From CAWAVN01 sp963825075 (GTDB taxonomy: Bacteria; Planctomycetota; Planctomycetia; Planctomycetales; Planctomycetaceae), in NCBI GenBank assembly GCA_963825075.1, contig CAWGRX010000002.1, forward strand, positions 27,346 through 91,345: a stretch of DNA of 64,000 nucleotides, in the 5' to 3' direction. The notes under the pieces were generated by a model, which did no database searches, was not told where the DNA came from, and worked only from the letters and a program-made list of their open reading frames with translations. Both the position numbers and the translations under genes were made by a program. This document shows positions 1 through 8,836 of the stretch, piece by piece. Numbering within the stretch: the stretch's first letter is position 1; every line of letters begins with the position of its first letter.

Positions 1-105
1 AGCCCGTCTCTCCTCCAGCAGGGCGGGGAAGTCGTGCAATTGCTGTTCGGCCTCCGCAAACAGAATCCCGTCGCTCAACAGATCCCGCGCTCTGAGTTCG
101 TTCAT
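1..105 (-). CDS. Partial unknown protein, C-terminus beyond window
   Basis: An open frame of 35 codons starts at an ATG at 105-103 and runs off the left edge. The start overlaps the stop of the upstream gene by four bases (ATGA), which points to translational coupling with the gene at 102-485. The visible peptide (MNELRARDLLSDG...) is leucine- and glutamate-rich and likely helical. No family is recognised. Its place at the end of the chemosensory cluster is the only functional hint. Confidence 0.6.
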   Translation of the reverse strand, partial: MNELRARDLLSDGILFAEAEQQLHDFPALLEERRA

Positions 106-485
106 CGTTTGACTTCAAGTTGAAGCTCGGTATCAATGTCAATCAACAATACTTCGTGCGGGTTCATCAGCTCTCGAACCGATTCCAAAACCACGGATTT
201 CAATTCCTCGACAGCGATGCGCTTGAGAATGTCGCGGCGGACGATAATCGCCGCAATCGTCGCATCCTCGACATCGATTCGCTCAAAAGGCCGGCCGTTC
301 ATCAAGCCCAGGGCGCGATTCATGGCTTCGGGACCGATGGGGGACTCCGACCCCACGACGACGATGTCCCGCACGATGGGGATCTTAAAATCCCGGATCC
401 GCAATTGAAAGTGTTTTTTCGCCTGCTTCGCGGCACGGCCCCCTGGCTGGGCGAGGCCGGCAGCATCTTTTTTCTTCTTTGCCAC
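102..485 (-). CDS. Hypothetical protein downstream of the chemotaxis genes
   Basis: This encodes a 127-residue protein with a lysine-rich N-terminus (MAKKKKDAAG...) followed by an alternating hydrophobic/charged region of roughly 100 residues. There is no signal peptide or membrane segment, so it is probably cytoplasmic. It lies 130 bp after the double-CheW gene on the same strand, and its stop overlaps the next start by four bases. I do not recognise a family. Being last-but-one in the cluster suggests an accessory of the chemosensory system, but that is inference from position alone. Confidence 0.65.
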   Translation of the reverse strand: MAKKKKDAAGLAQPGGRAAKQAKKHFQLRIRDFKIPIVRDIVVVGSESPIGPEAMNRALGLMNGRPFERIDVEDATIAAIIVRRDILKRIAVEELKSVVLESVRELMNPHEVLLIDIDTELQLEVKR

Positions 486-615
486 GGTTGGAAATCTTCC
501 AAAGAGTTAGGTCCAATCCATCGACGCACTCCCCAGTCTTGTGGTCAGAATAGCAATCGGCTTATCGGAACGCCATCTCGGACTTCTCCGGATTTTTTCT
601 CGATTTCCGGCCGCA

Positions 616-1710
616 TCAAATGCGACTCGGTTCCGGCGCGAGGCCGCTGGTGGCGTCGAGGCGGGGCAGAATCAGGAGGCGTTCTTCGAGTTCGAAACAG
701 CCGAGGACGTAGGGCCGCCAGCTTTTCTTAGGCAGCGGGCAGGGACGGTGGTTGGTGGGCAGCCGGAGCGATTGGAGGCGGCCCGTGACGGGAAGCGCGA
801 CGAGGCCGGCGTTTCGGGGCGCGCGGAGGATCAGCAAATGGCTGTCCGGTTCGTCCGCGATCTCAGAATCCAGCGACGCTTGGAGATCGATCATCGGGAC
901 CGGACAGTTCCGCCAATGCACAAACCCCAAAATTGCGGGCAGGCTTCCTGGAACAGAAACCAAGGGCAACGGTTCGGAGATCTCGACGATTTGCGAAATG
1001 CTCAAGCCGATCAGCAGTTGCCAATCGTCGATGACGCCGGCGGGAAAGGTCACCATCTGCTGAATGCCGCCTTGGTTCGCAGCGGGAGCAACCTGGGCAT
1101 AGCGGCAGAGCAAACGTTCGGGCGAAATGCTGGGCGCGGGCATGACTTCGCCGCCGGCCCACAGAGTGCTCGGATTCAAAAGCAAGTGCATTTGATGGTG
1201 GGCGCGGCGGCGGTTGTTGGAAACCCGCGCGGGCACGCTGACGCCGGGCAGATGCCGGGAGGCGTCCTCTTCCCGGGGAACGTGCCGATCGCGGGTGAAG
1301 TCCACAATCCCGCGAAAGCATCCGCCCGTATGTTCGAGCGGTTTGGGCAAAGGCAAGAGGTTATCTTCGGTCAGCCGAATCACGCGGGACACGCTCTCCA
1401 CCAAGAGGCCGTATATTTGGCGGGGATGGTCGATCAAGACCGTGTAGTGCCATGTGTCCGGGGAACCGGGGGGGAGTTTCAGCAAGTCGGCGAGATCGAA
1501 CACGGGCACGTTTTGTCCGCGATGGGGCACACAGCCTGCCGCACCGGCCGGCACATCCGCCCCTGCCGGCCGGAGATCGCGGGAAGGCTTCACGCCCGCC
1601 ACCGCGGACATCTCCAGGCAATACACGTCCTCCCCCAAGCCGCAGCGAATCACATCCACATTCGCCTGCTTGACGGTTTCACGACGCTTCGACAATACCA
1701 CGGCATTCAT
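616..1710 (-). CDS. Tandem double CheW-domain coupling protein
   Basis: This 364-residue protein carries two CheW-like domains, at about residues 15-165 and 205-350, each with the pattern of an adaptor SH3-like fold (for example the stretches around YCLEMSAVAGVK and LLIGLSISQIVEI). CheW domains link transducers to CheA in membrane-associated arrays; a tandem copy could bridge two partners. Single-domain CheW is about 150-170 residues, so this is a true duplication rather than one long domain. It lies 78 bp downstream of cheA on the same strand, which supports joint expression. The two halves are strongly diverged. Whether both still bind CheA or the transducer cannot be told from sequence alone. 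Confidence 0.8.
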   Translation of the reverse strand: MNAVVLSKRRETVKQANVDVIRCGLGEDVYCLEMSAVAGVKPSRDLRPAGADVPAGAAGCVPHRGQNVPVFDLADLLKLPPGSPDTWHYTVLIDHPRQIYGLLVESVSRVIRLTEDNLLPLPKPLEHTGGCFRGIVDFTRDRHVPREEDASRHLPGVSVPARVSNNRRRAHHQMHLLLNPSTLWAGGEVMPAPSISPERLLCRYAQVAPAANQGGIQQMVTFPAGVIDDWQLLIGLSISQIVEISEPLPLVSVPGSLPAILGFVHWRNCPVPMIDLQASLDSEIADEPDSHLLILRAPRNAGLVALPVTGRLQSLRLPTNHRPCPLPKKSWRPYVLGCFELEERLLILPRLDATSGLAPEPSRI

Positions 1711-1746
1711 AGTTCAATCTTCAAACCGACGTGCGACAAATTCGAT

Positions 1747-1768
1747 GGTCCGCACAGCGGACCCTACG
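1747..1768. repeat. Single copy of REP-like family C
   Basis: The motif GGTCCGCACAGCGGACCCTA lies in the short gap between cheA and the double-CheW gene and is itself partly palindromic (GTCCGC/GCGGAC). The same motif occurs as an inverted pair at 60705-60796, so it is a dispersed repeat rather than part of either gene. Confidence 0.7.
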
Positions 1769-1788
1769 GCTCTGACAACGGACAAATC

Positions 1789-3060
1789 TCAAACCAGCAA
1801 CCGGGCCGGCGAACCGGGTTTGGGTTGGCTGACGAGCTCGCGGATCAAACTGAGCAGGGCTTCGTCCTGATAGGGTTTGACCATGTACCCGGTGGCTCCC
1901 AAGTCTAAGGCCTTCGTGCGGTGCTTCTCGCCCGCCCGAGAGGTGACCATAATCACCGGGGTGTTCCGATAAGCCTCTTGCGATCTGAGGAAACCCAAGA
2001 GTTCGTACCCATCCATGCGGGGCATCTCGATGTCCAACAGGAACACGTCCGGCGGTCCAGTCAGGCCGTGCAACACCTCCAAGGCGTCGCGGCCGTCTTT
2101 GGCATCGATGGGAATCCAGCCCACGGACTTGATGAGGTTCGTCGTCACCCGGCGGACGCTCACCGAATCGTCGGCCACAAACACCGTCAGCGGCCGATTA
2201 TGCATCGGACGCTCGGCGGCGCGGGCGGGACGCAAATTCGGGACGGCCTGAATGTGTTCTTCCTTCTCGCCCACGAGCACAATCGGATCGAGAATCGGCA
2301 CCACGGTCCCGTCGCCCAATAAGGTCGCCCCTAAAAGTCCCTTCACGCGGACCAGATGCGTGCCCAAGGTTTTGACCACGATGTCCCTGGCTCCGAGGAT
2401 GCTGTCGATCTGGAACCCGACTTTGCTTTTTCCAGAACCGAGAATCACGACGGGCAGCATCGGAGACAACTCCGTCGCCCCCCAATCGGAAGCCGAGGGA
2501 ATGCACAGCCGGTTCGCCATGCGGTGCAGCGGATGCGTTTCGCCCGCGACTTGGATGACCGGTTCCCCGCCGAGGCATTCGACGGCATTGGGGTCCACCC
2601 GCAGAATCTGTATGACGGACTGCATGGGCACCGCGAAGACCTGCTTTTCCACGCGAACCAGAAGCGCCCGCGTGATGGCCTGCGTCATCGGCAGTTGAAT
2701 CGTAAACACCGTGCCCTCGCCCACGGTCGATGCAATCGAAATGTTTCCTTTGAGCTTGCGGATTTTCTCCCGCACAATGTCCATGCCCACGCCCCGGCCG
2801 GAAACTTCCGTGAGTTCGTTCGCCGTCGAAAAGCCCGGCTCGAACAGGAGTTGATGGCAGGTTTCCTGGTCGAGGGTTTCAGCTTCTTCCGCGGCGAGCA
2901 TTCCCAGTTCCACGGCTTTCGCGCGAATCTTGGCCGCATCAATGCCCCGGCCGTCGTCCGCGACTTCCAGAATCACCTGCGTCCCTTGCGGAAACGCGCG
3001 GATCGAAATGTCGGCTTCCGCCGGCTTGCCCTGGTCCGCGCAGTTCTTCCGGGGATTCAA
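1789..3060 (-). CDS. cheA: CheA histidine kinase, C-terminal part with fused receiver (frameshift fragment)
   Basis: This frame continues cheA after a frameshift near 3040. It holds the rest of the HATPase domain (the G-box residues of EVADDGRGID, then GFST and SGRGVGMDIV), the CheW-like regulatory domain, and a C-terminal receiver of about 125 residues with acidic pocket (VADDS), phospho-acceptor (LLDIEMP) and conserved lysine (MVKPY). A receiver fused to CheA is typical of gliding and type IV pilus systems such as ChpA and PilL. The first residues (MNPRKNCADQG...) lie before or at the junction and are probably not a real start. Removing one base near 3040 joins it to the upstream frame in one gene of about 1,019 residues (1789-4849). 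Confidence 0.85.
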   Translation of the reverse strand: MNPRKNCADQGKPAEADISIRAFPQGTQVILEVADDGRGIDAAKIRAKAVELGMLAAEEAETLDQETCHQLLFEPGFSTANELTEVSGRGVGMDIVREKIRKLKGNISIASTVGEGTVFTIQLPMTQAITRALLVRVEKQVFAVPMQSVIQILRVDPNAVECLGGEPVIQVAGETHPLHRMANRLCIPSASDWGATELSPMLPVVILGSGKSKVGFQIDSILGARDIVVKTLGTHLVRVKGLLGATLLGDGTVVPILDPIVLVGEKEEHIQAVPNLRPARAAERPMHNRPLTVFVADDSVSVRRVTTNLIKSVGWIPIDAKDGRDALEVLHGLTGPPDVFLLDIEMPRMDGYELLGFLRSQEAYRNTPVIMVTSRAGEKHRTKALDLGATGYMVKPYQDEALLSLIRELVSQPKPGSPARLLV

Positions 3061-4849
3061 TCCCGTGATCGGCGGCGTTTCGCAAGAGGTGCATCAAGGG
3101 TTCCGAGAGTTCTTCGATCGCATTTTTATCCAGCTCGACGTGCTCGCCTTGCAGGGTGAGCTGGATGTTCTTTCCGGTTTGGTCGGCCACCGTGCGGACC
3201 GTGCGCTTTACCCGATCGGCGATCGTCGCCAGTGGAACCATTCGCACACGGGTCAAGCGGTCCTGGGTTTCCCGGGCGATCCGGCTTTGCCGGGTGAGCA
3301 GCGCATCGAATTCGCCGGTCAGGTTGTTGAGTTCATTGCCCACCGTGCCCACGTCATTCGTGACTTCCGACAGCGAGCGGGCCAAAAGATGGAACTCGGT
3401 GTAGCGGTCGAATTCCAGCTCGTCGAACTCGTCCAAGCGATTTTTGGACACCCGCAGCGAAGGGGCGGCCGGCAAGATGGGCTTCCAACGGTCGGTTTTC
3501 GTGAGCTTCCCAATGTCGTTCCCGGCTTTCCCACGATCCCAGCGTCCGCCGAGGGCTTCGACTTCGTAATGGGTTTCCAGCTCCAGGGCGATTTTGCGAA
3601 GCCGTTCCAGGGAGATTTCCAATTCCTCCACAAAGTTGTGGAAGGCGTTCATGCGTTGTTCGAGGGATGAGCGGTTGATAATCATCTCGCCCACGAGCCG
3701 GCTGATCTCATCGATCCGCTCCAAAGGCACCCGGAGGGCCGGGCCGTGATGCACGCCTTCCACCTGCGGCGCGGCGGCGGTTCGCGGCGGCTCCACGGCG
3801 AGCTTGATGACCGGTGGCTCGGTTTCGGCCGGCTGAGTTTTAGGCGCGTCGGCCGGTGCCTCGGCGGCTTCCACCTGGGGTTGTTCCTCAAGAGATTGGA
3901 GTTCTTGATCGTATTGGACATACACGCCCGCGACCGATTGCCGAATTTTCTCACGGTCGAACGTGCCCGCTGCCAGGTCTTGAAGCGTGTCGGTGGTCTG
4001 ATAAATCAGCTTGATTTGGGCGGGACTGGGTTGGATTTCCTCATCGTACAGCCGGTCTAACAGGTCTTCCATGCGGTGCGCGATCTGGGTGATCGTCCGC
4101 AGCCCCACTGCCCCCGCGGCCCCTTTCAAAGTGTGAGCCGCCCGCCTGAGTTCCTGCACCAACTCACGGCTGGCGTGGTCCTTTTCGATCTCTTCCAGAG
4201 AGTGATACAAACTCTTGAGATGATCGTCAGCTTCTTCGTTGAAGACTTCCAACAATTCGGCCGGCACGTTGTCCCGGTCTTTCAAATCCCGATCGATGCC
4301 TTCAATGATCGCCGGGTCGATGTCGATGTCCTCGTTCGTTTGATTTTCTTCCACGGAAGCCTCCGGGCCGGCGGGTTCTTTCATCAGCAATTGCAAACTG
4401 TCCGAGTTGATCGCCGAGTCGAGGGACTCTTGCAACAGGGCCATTTGCTCGTCTTCGAGCTCCGGGAAATGATTGCAGTAAGCCCCGACCGCATCGGAGA
4501 GGAGGGTTTCTTCCTTCAAATTCTTCTCCTGGAGGCCATGCAGATACCGGCAGAGCAGTTCCCATAATTCCAACGAAGTCGCCAGGACGTTTTCGTGCGA
4601 GGTCTCTTCGCCGGTGAGGCCTTCTTCGAGCACTTCTTCCAAGAGGCGGGCGATCAGTTCCACGGAGGGGAACCGCACCATCAGTGCCGCCCCTTTGATC
4701 GAGTGGGCCAGGCGGTGGGCTTCTTCGAGAGCCGATTCCTCCCACGCCCCCTGTCCGAGCGCTTGCAGCCGATCGCCCACCGTTTGGAGGGAATCCTGCA
4801 CCTCGATGAGAAACCCATCGAGCAATTCTCGCGTGATCTTGCGGGGCAT
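2939..4849 (-). CDS. cheA: CheA histidine kinase, N-terminal part with two HPt domains (frameshift fragment)
   Basis: The start ATG at 4849 is preceded by a strong AAGGAAGAGAA ribosome binding site. Two HPt domains are visible, with phosphorylatable histidines at about residue 49 (RLAHSIKGAA) and residue 239 (RAAHTLKGAA), followed by a proline-rich linker, the dimerisation helices and the start of the HATPase (N-box around LLRNAADHGIESPEE). After that motif the frame becomes meaningless (GPGQAGGSRH...) while the next frame carries the expected kinase sequence. The break is a one-base excess near 3040. Two HPt domains plus a receiver make this a branched phosphorelay kinase of the Pil-Chp type. 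A read or assembly error is as likely as a real mutation. Confidence 0.88.
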   Translation of the reverse strand: MPRKITRELLDGFLIEVQDSLQTVGDRLQALGQGAWEESALEEAHRLAHSIKGAALMVRFPSVELIARLLEEVLEEGLTGEETSHENVLATSLELWELLCRYLHGLQEKNLKEETLLSDAVGAYCNHFPELEDEQMALLQESLDSAINSDSLQLLMKEPAGPEASVEENQTNEDIDIDPAIIEGIDRDLKDRDNVPAELLEVFNEEADDHLKSLYHSLEEIEKDHASRELVQELRRAAHTLKGAAGAVGLRTITQIAHRMEDLLDRLYDEEIQPSPAQIKLIYQTTDTLQDLAAGTFDREKIRQSVAGVYVQYDQELQSLEEQPQVEAAEAPADAPKTQPAETEPPVIKLAVEPPRTAAAPQVEGVHHGPALRVPLERIDEISRLVGEMIINRSSLEQRMNAFHNFVEELEISLERLRKIALELETHYEVEALGGRWDRGKAGNDIGKLTKTDRWKPILPAAPSLRVSKNRLDEFDELEFDRYTEFHLLARSLSEVTNDVGTVGNELNNLTGEFDALLTRQSRIARETQDRLTRVRMVPLATIADRVKRTVRTVADQTGKNIQLTLQGEHVELDKNAIEELSEPLMHLLRNAADHGIESPEELRGPGQAGGSRHFDPRVSARDAGDSGSRGRRPGH

Positions 4850-4977
4850 TTCTCTTCCTTCCAGGGGCAGAGAGGTCAGAGGCCAGGTATCGGAGGTCAG
4901 CGGAGTGGCGGGGAAGGAATTGAGAGAATGATAAACCGTCCGCTCGTTTTCATTCTCCCGATCTCCCCCTAACTTGC

Positions 4978-6525
4978 TCAGCGGGCGGAGCCGGCGGGCG
5001 TGCGGCCTTCCCCTTGCGGCAACCGCATCAATTCTTCCGCGCGGAGATCCTGGAGGCTTGGCGTCATGCGGCCGTCGTCTTCGGGAAGTTTGAACGCACT
5101 CACGGAACCGCGGAGTTCTTCGGCGAGAGACGCCAATCCGCCGACGGCTTTCGCGGCCTGCTTGGTCCCGTCCGCCGTCTGTTTGGTCACGCCGGAGATT
5201 TCGTTCATCGATTTCGAGAGCGCTTCCGCACCGCGGGCCTGCTGTTTGGTGGCGAGTGAAATGCTGTGAATCAGCTCGTCCAGCCGCGAGGAGACTTCAT
5301 CGATTTCTTCCAGGGCTTCCCCGGCTTGCACGGCCAAGGTCGAGCCGGCCACCACTTCCCGCGTGCTTTCTTCCATCGCGGCGATGGCTTCCGACGTTTC
5401 CCCCTGGATCGCTTTAATCAAGGCGGCGATCTGCTTGGTCGCTTCGTTCGAGCGTTCGGCGAGGCGTTCGACTTCCTCGGCCACCACCGCGAACCCTTGC
5501 CCGGCGTCGCCCGCCATCGCCGCCTGAATCGAGGCATTCAAGGCGAGAATACTCGTGCGGTCGGCGATGTCGCTAATCAACTGCACGATTTCGCCGATCT
5601 CCTGCGAGCTTTCGCCCAGACGTTTGATGCGTTTGGCGCTGTCCTGCACCTGATCGCGAATCCGGTTCATGCCCTGAATCGTATCCTGCACCGCGAGCGT
5701 TCCCTTGTCGGCGCTTTCGCGGGCCTGACGGGCGACGACGGCGGACTCGTCGGTATTGTCGGCCACCTGGCCGATGGAGAGAGACATTTCATCAATCGCC
5801 GAGGACGTGTCCAAAATCTGGGCCGCCTGGGCTTCGGTCCCGCGGGAGAGGTGCTCGGTCGTGGAGCGGATGTCGTGAGTGGAATGGCTCACCTGATCCG
5901 TCGCCCGCTTCACCCGGCGAACCACGTCGCGAAGCTGCGAGATCATGTAGTTGATCGCATCGGAGATTCCGCCGGTGAGTTCACGGTTCACGTTGGATTC
6001 GATCCGCAAATCGCCCGCTGCGATCTCCGAGACTTCCTGCATCAGGATTTGAATGTCCTGCTGGATCGCGTCGCGTTCCTCGCGGGACTGAATCAGCGTG
6101 AGCGTGTTGTCGCACATCGAGTTGAGGGACTCGGCCACGGTGCCCAGCTCGTCCCGGCTGACGACTTCCGCCCGCGCGTTAAACTGCCCCACGCCGATGG
6201 CCGAGAGCATGTCCATGATCGCGTCGGTCTGCCGCGTGAGGCCGTTGGCGAACATCAAGGAGACGATCAAAATCAAGACACTCGCTCCGACCGCCACGAT
6301 GAGGAACACTTTCCACATCGTGAACATTACTGGTTCGAGCTGGTCCGGCATCTGGGTTCCGATGACGGTGATCGAAGCCTGGTACAATGCCAGGCCCAAC
6401 ACAAACAGCGGAATCAGGCCCACCGCCAACATGCCGAGAGCCAGCTTGTTGCGAATGCGGTTGGCCACCACATCGCCCAGCCGCGAGTCGGCGATCACCT
6501 TAAAAAACTGATGAATCTTGCCCAT
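4978..6525 (-). CDS. Methyl-accepting chemotaxis protein, PilJ-like
   Basis: This 515-residue transducer has two membrane segments (about 28-49 and 71-93) with only about 20 residues between them, so it has almost no periplasmic ligand domain. HAMP-like regions follow at about 93-147 and 155-210, then the long signalling coiled coil. The hairpin tip at about 319-350 reads ILALNASIQAAMAGDAGQGF. The AxNASIQAAMAG wording followed by RLAERS is the PilJ version rather than the common NAAIEAARAGE of flagellar transducers. The gene lies 128 bp upstream of cheA. The small loop suggests it senses a membrane or protein partner, not a soluble ligand; that is inference. Confidence 0.85.
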   Translation of the reverse strand: MGKIHQFFKVIADSRLGDVVANRIRNKLALGMLAVGLIPLFVLGLALYQASITVIGTQMPDQLEPVMFTMWKVFLIVAVGASVLILIVSLMFANGLTRQTDAIMDMLSAIGVGQFNARAEVVSRDELGTVAESLNSMCDNTLTLIQSREERDAIQQDIQILMQEVSEIAAGDLRIESNVNRELTGGISDAINYMISQLRDVVRRVKRATDQVSHSTHDIRSTTEHLSRGTEAQAAQILDTSSAIDEMSLSIGQVADNTDESAVVARQARESADKGTLAVQDTIQGMNRIRDQVQDSAKRIKRLGESSQEIGEIVQLISDIADRTSILALNASIQAAMAGDAGQGFAVVAEEVERLAERSNEATKQIAALIKAIQGETSEAIAAMEESTREVVAGSTLAVQAGEALEEIDEVSSRLDELIHSISLATKQQARGAEALSKSMNEISGVTKQTADGTKQAAKAVGGLASLAEELRGSVSAFKLPEDDGRMTPSLQDLRAEELMRLPQGEGRTPAGSAR

Positions 6526-6606
6526 ATCTCCAATCCCATCGACGAGGTCTGTGTGAGAGGTTTTTGTGAATCGTCCAGCCTGTTCCGGCAGCGTATTTCC
6601 TGGTGA

Positions 6607-6774
6607 AAATCCGAATCACGAAATCCGAAATCCGAAACAAATTCAAAATCCCAAATCCGAATGTCCCAAACAGATCCCTCGCCTCATAAAACGTAGCCGA
6701 CGCCGAGAGTTTGGATATTGGTATTTCGGTCATTGGAATTTGTTTCGGATTTCGAGATTCGGATTTCGGATTTT
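6607..6774. repeat. AATCCGAAATCCGAA-type inverted repeat region (family D)
   Basis: The gap between the transducer and cheW is built of short units of AAATCCGAAATCCGAAAC on one side and TTTCGGATTTCG on the other, so the two flanks are inverted copies. A second block of the same composition lies at 58366-58529. The strand could form a long imperfect hairpin. No coding potential is evident. Confidence 0.75.
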
Positions 6775-6776
6775 CC

Positions 6777-7445
6777 TTAGCCCATTCGCAAGGTCGGGGA
6801 GTTTAATGTCGCTTCCAAATCCAAAACGCAGATCACCCCGCCGGGGGTTTCGTAGGTTCCCTTGAGGTACGGGCCGATCTGTCCTTCCATCGGTCCGACG
6901 GGCCGGCGAATTCGCGCGGGATCCATTTCGGTGATCCCCACGATTTCATCGACGACGAATCCGGCCGTCAAATCCTGGCTGTCGGTCCGCACCACGACCA
7001 GACGGGATTTGGGCCCCAAAGCCGAGGCGTCAAAACCCAAAAGTTGTTTGATATCCACAATCGAAACAATGTTGCCCCGCAAGTTGCACACGCCGGGAAT
7101 CCATGCAGGCAAGTTGGGGAGATAGGTCACGGGCGGCAACTGTTGGATCTCGACGATATTTTTCATCGGAAAGCCCAAACAACTTTCGCCCAGGGACACC
7201 AAAACGTGCTTATCTTCGATCGACCGGGTCCGGAGTTTTTGAGGACTCCCTCCCAGTTCTTTGTGGACAGTTTCGAGGATTTCGCGGTCCAACTGCCCAA
7301 CGAGCGCTTCCAGCGAAGCTTCGCCTGCGAAATCCTCCGGGGAGAAATCGTCCGCGGCGTCCCCGTCGAGTTCATCCATCAGGGATGCGGAGTCGGCTCC
7401 AAAGGCCTCTTCGATGGCCGAGAGGACATCATCATCAAACGTCAT
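6777..7445 (-). CDS. cheW: CheW-domain coupling protein with acidic N-terminus
   Basis: This 222-residue protein has an acidic N-terminal extension of about 75 residues (FDDDVLSAIEEAFG...) and a CheW domain from about residue 80 to the end (LVSLGESCLGFPMKNIVEI, then GVCNLRGNIVSIVDI and KSRLVVVRTD). It is predicted to tether CheA to the PilJ-like transducer encoded next. CheW alone is about 150-170 residues, so the extension is extra and may bind another cluster member. The start ATG at 7445 has only a weak upstream GGAGCG. The large palindrome at 7475-7703 lies just upstream of it. Confidence 0.85.
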   Translation of the reverse strand: MTFDDDVLSAIEEAFGADSASLMDELDGDAADDFSPEDFAGEASLEALVGQLDREILETVHKELGGSPQKLRTRSIEDKHVLVSLGESCLGFPMKNIVEIQQLPPVTYLPNLPAWIPGVCNLRGNIVSIVDIKQLLGFDASALGPKSRLVVVRTDSQDLTAGFVVDEIVGITEMDPARIRRPVGPMEGQIGPYLKGTYETPGGVICVLDLEATLNSPTLRMG

Positions 7446-7474
7446 GATTCAAAGTCGCTCCGCGAGAAAGTCTT

Positions 7475-7703
7475 AGCCGCGTAGCGGCGGCAGCATGTAG
7501 CTGCGGGCGTTAGCCCGCAGCTCCGGAATCCAAAAAAATCATCAGCCGCGAAGCGGCGCTAGCAATTCCTCAAGGGAAGATCTGAACTAGTACCTAATTG
7601 CGACATCATTTGCTGTCGCCGCTTCGCGGCTTTATGTTTATAAAACTTCATCTTAATCTGCGGGCTAACGCCCGCAGCTATCTGCTGCCGCCGCTACGCG
7701 GCT
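7475..7703. repeat. Nested REP-like inverted repeat (family A)
   Basis: An outer pair of 46-base arms (7475-7520 and 7658-7703) is nearly perfectly inverted, differing only at one or two positions. Each arm contains two smaller palindromes (AGCCGCGTAGCGGCGG and GCGGGCGTTAGCCCGC). An inner 15-base pair (7544-7558 and 7617-7631) is also inverted. It fills the gap between the receiver gene and cheW within the cluster and, if transcribed, would fold into a large cruciform-like hairpin. It could act as an RNA-stability or attenuation element, or be an inserted REP pair. Confidence 0.85.
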
Positions 7704-7713
7704 CTTTATTTTC

Positions 7714-8115
7714 CTAGGGGGAATTGAGCTGCGGGGTGATAGCCTCGCCTTTGAGGAGGGCCCCGATCGCCGCGATGAGTTCTTCGTCTTCAAAGGGCTT
7801 GGTGATGTAGGCGTCGGCTCCCTGCTTTTGGCCCCAGAAACGGTCACTGGCCTGGTTCTTGCTGCTGAGCATCAGGATTTTAATGTCCTGAGTCGCGGCT
7901 TCGGTCTTGAGCTGCCGGCAAACTTGAAAGCCGTTTTTCTTAGGCAAAATGATGTCCAGCACGATCAAGTCGGGCACAAGCCGGGCGGCGATTTCCAAGG
8001 CCTCTTCGCCGTCCGAAGCGCAAAGCACCTTGAAGCCTTGCTCGCTGAGCGTATCGGACGTGATCTTGAGAGCCGTGGGACTATCATCGACGACAAGAAT
8101 GGTTTTGGCGGGCAT
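7714..8115 (-). CDS. Single-domain response regulator, PilG/PilH-like
   Basis: This 133-residue receiver domain has the acidic pair D10/D11 (LVVDDS), phospho-acceptor D54 (IVLDIILP) and K106 (ITKPFE). The stretch LSSKNQASDRFWGQKQGADAY closely follows the PilG/PilH pattern (SSKxQxSDRxWGxxQGA), which sets it apart from CheY. It should accept phosphate from the CheA HPt domains and either drive the motor or act as a phosphate sink. The ATG at 8115 is preceded by AAGGAG at an eight-base spacing, so I prefer it to the GTG six bases upstream. Confidence 0.88.
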   Translation of the reverse strand: MPAKTILVVDDSPTALKITSDTLSEQGFKVLCASDGEEALEIAARLVPDLIVLDIILPKKNGFQVCRQLKTEAATQDIKILMLSSKNQASDRFWGQKQGADAYITKPFEDEELIAAIGALLKGEAITPQLNSP

Positions 8116-8177
8116 CAACACGACTCCTTGCTAGTTCCTGAGAGTTTAGGCCCACGTGAGGGGCAAGGGATAAAACA

Positions 8178-8723
8178 TTATTCGGACCGGCGGCCGTGAC
8201 TGTCGCTCTTCCATTTGCGGACGAGATCGTCGAGGTACACGTCCACGCTGGCTTGCCATTCCGCAGCGTGTTCCCCGGACAGAAACCGCGACTCAAACAG
8301 ATGAAAGTATTGCTCGACGATGTCCCGGAGATCGACCCCAAGCTGCTCATAAATGGCTTTCACTTCGTCCGAATAGGACAGCTTGATGCCGATGAGCGAG
8401 GCGAACCCGTTCCAGGATTGCCCGCCCAGCATGCGTTCGAACCGCTTGGTGTTTTCGTGAAAGTCGCAGACGCGGCCGACAAGCGCGTCGGTCCGGACTT
8501 TCTCGAACCGCTCTTCGCTGAACTCGACCAGTTCCACGAGGATTTCTTTGGAGATTTCTATCGCTCCGGGAAGCCGCTTGGCTCCGGCGAACGCATCCAG
8601 CCGGGACAAAATCTGTTCCAACCGGCCCATCAGTTGAAACAAGGCCCGGCTGTGCTCTGCGTCGTCCGAGGGACCCGTTCCCGCAGATTGACCGTAAACA
8701 GAACCAACATTAGAGACAGACAT
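8178..8723 (-). CDS. Unknown 181-residue protein in the chemosensory cluster
   Basis: The start at 8723 (MSVSNVG...) is chosen because AGGAGAGG lies seven bases upstream; an in-frame upstream ATG at 8765 has no such site. The protein is largely helical and hydrophilic after a short glycine/serine-rich N-terminus, with no signal peptide or membrane span. I do not recognise a family. It is sandwiched between two receiver genes, so a role as phosphatase, scaffold or output partner is possible, but nothing in the sequence shows an active site. It is the least explained member of the core cluster. Confidence 0.7.
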   Translation of the reverse strand: MSVSNVGSVYGQSAGTGPSDDAEHSRALFQLMGRLEQILSRLDAFAGAKRLPGAIEISKEILVELVEFSEERFEKVRTDALVGRVCDFHENTKRFERMLGGQSWNGFASLIGIKLSYSDEVKAIYEQLGVDLRDIVEQYFHLFESRFLSGEHAAEWQASVDVYLDDLVRKWKSDSHGRRSE

Positions 8724-8836
8724 TTTTGCCTCTCCTATCCGCGGCTCACGGGGAGTCGCGTTCAAATCTTGGAGGGAAGAACTACGATTTGAAACAAGGT
8801 TTCGATCGTTAGAAAAACTGTATGGAAGAAGGAAAA

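Noticed and set aside
541..1908. Long plus-strand frame of 455 codons over the double CheW gene
   Set aside because: It is antisense to a CheW pair with clear domain motifs, and its protein has no recognisable pattern.
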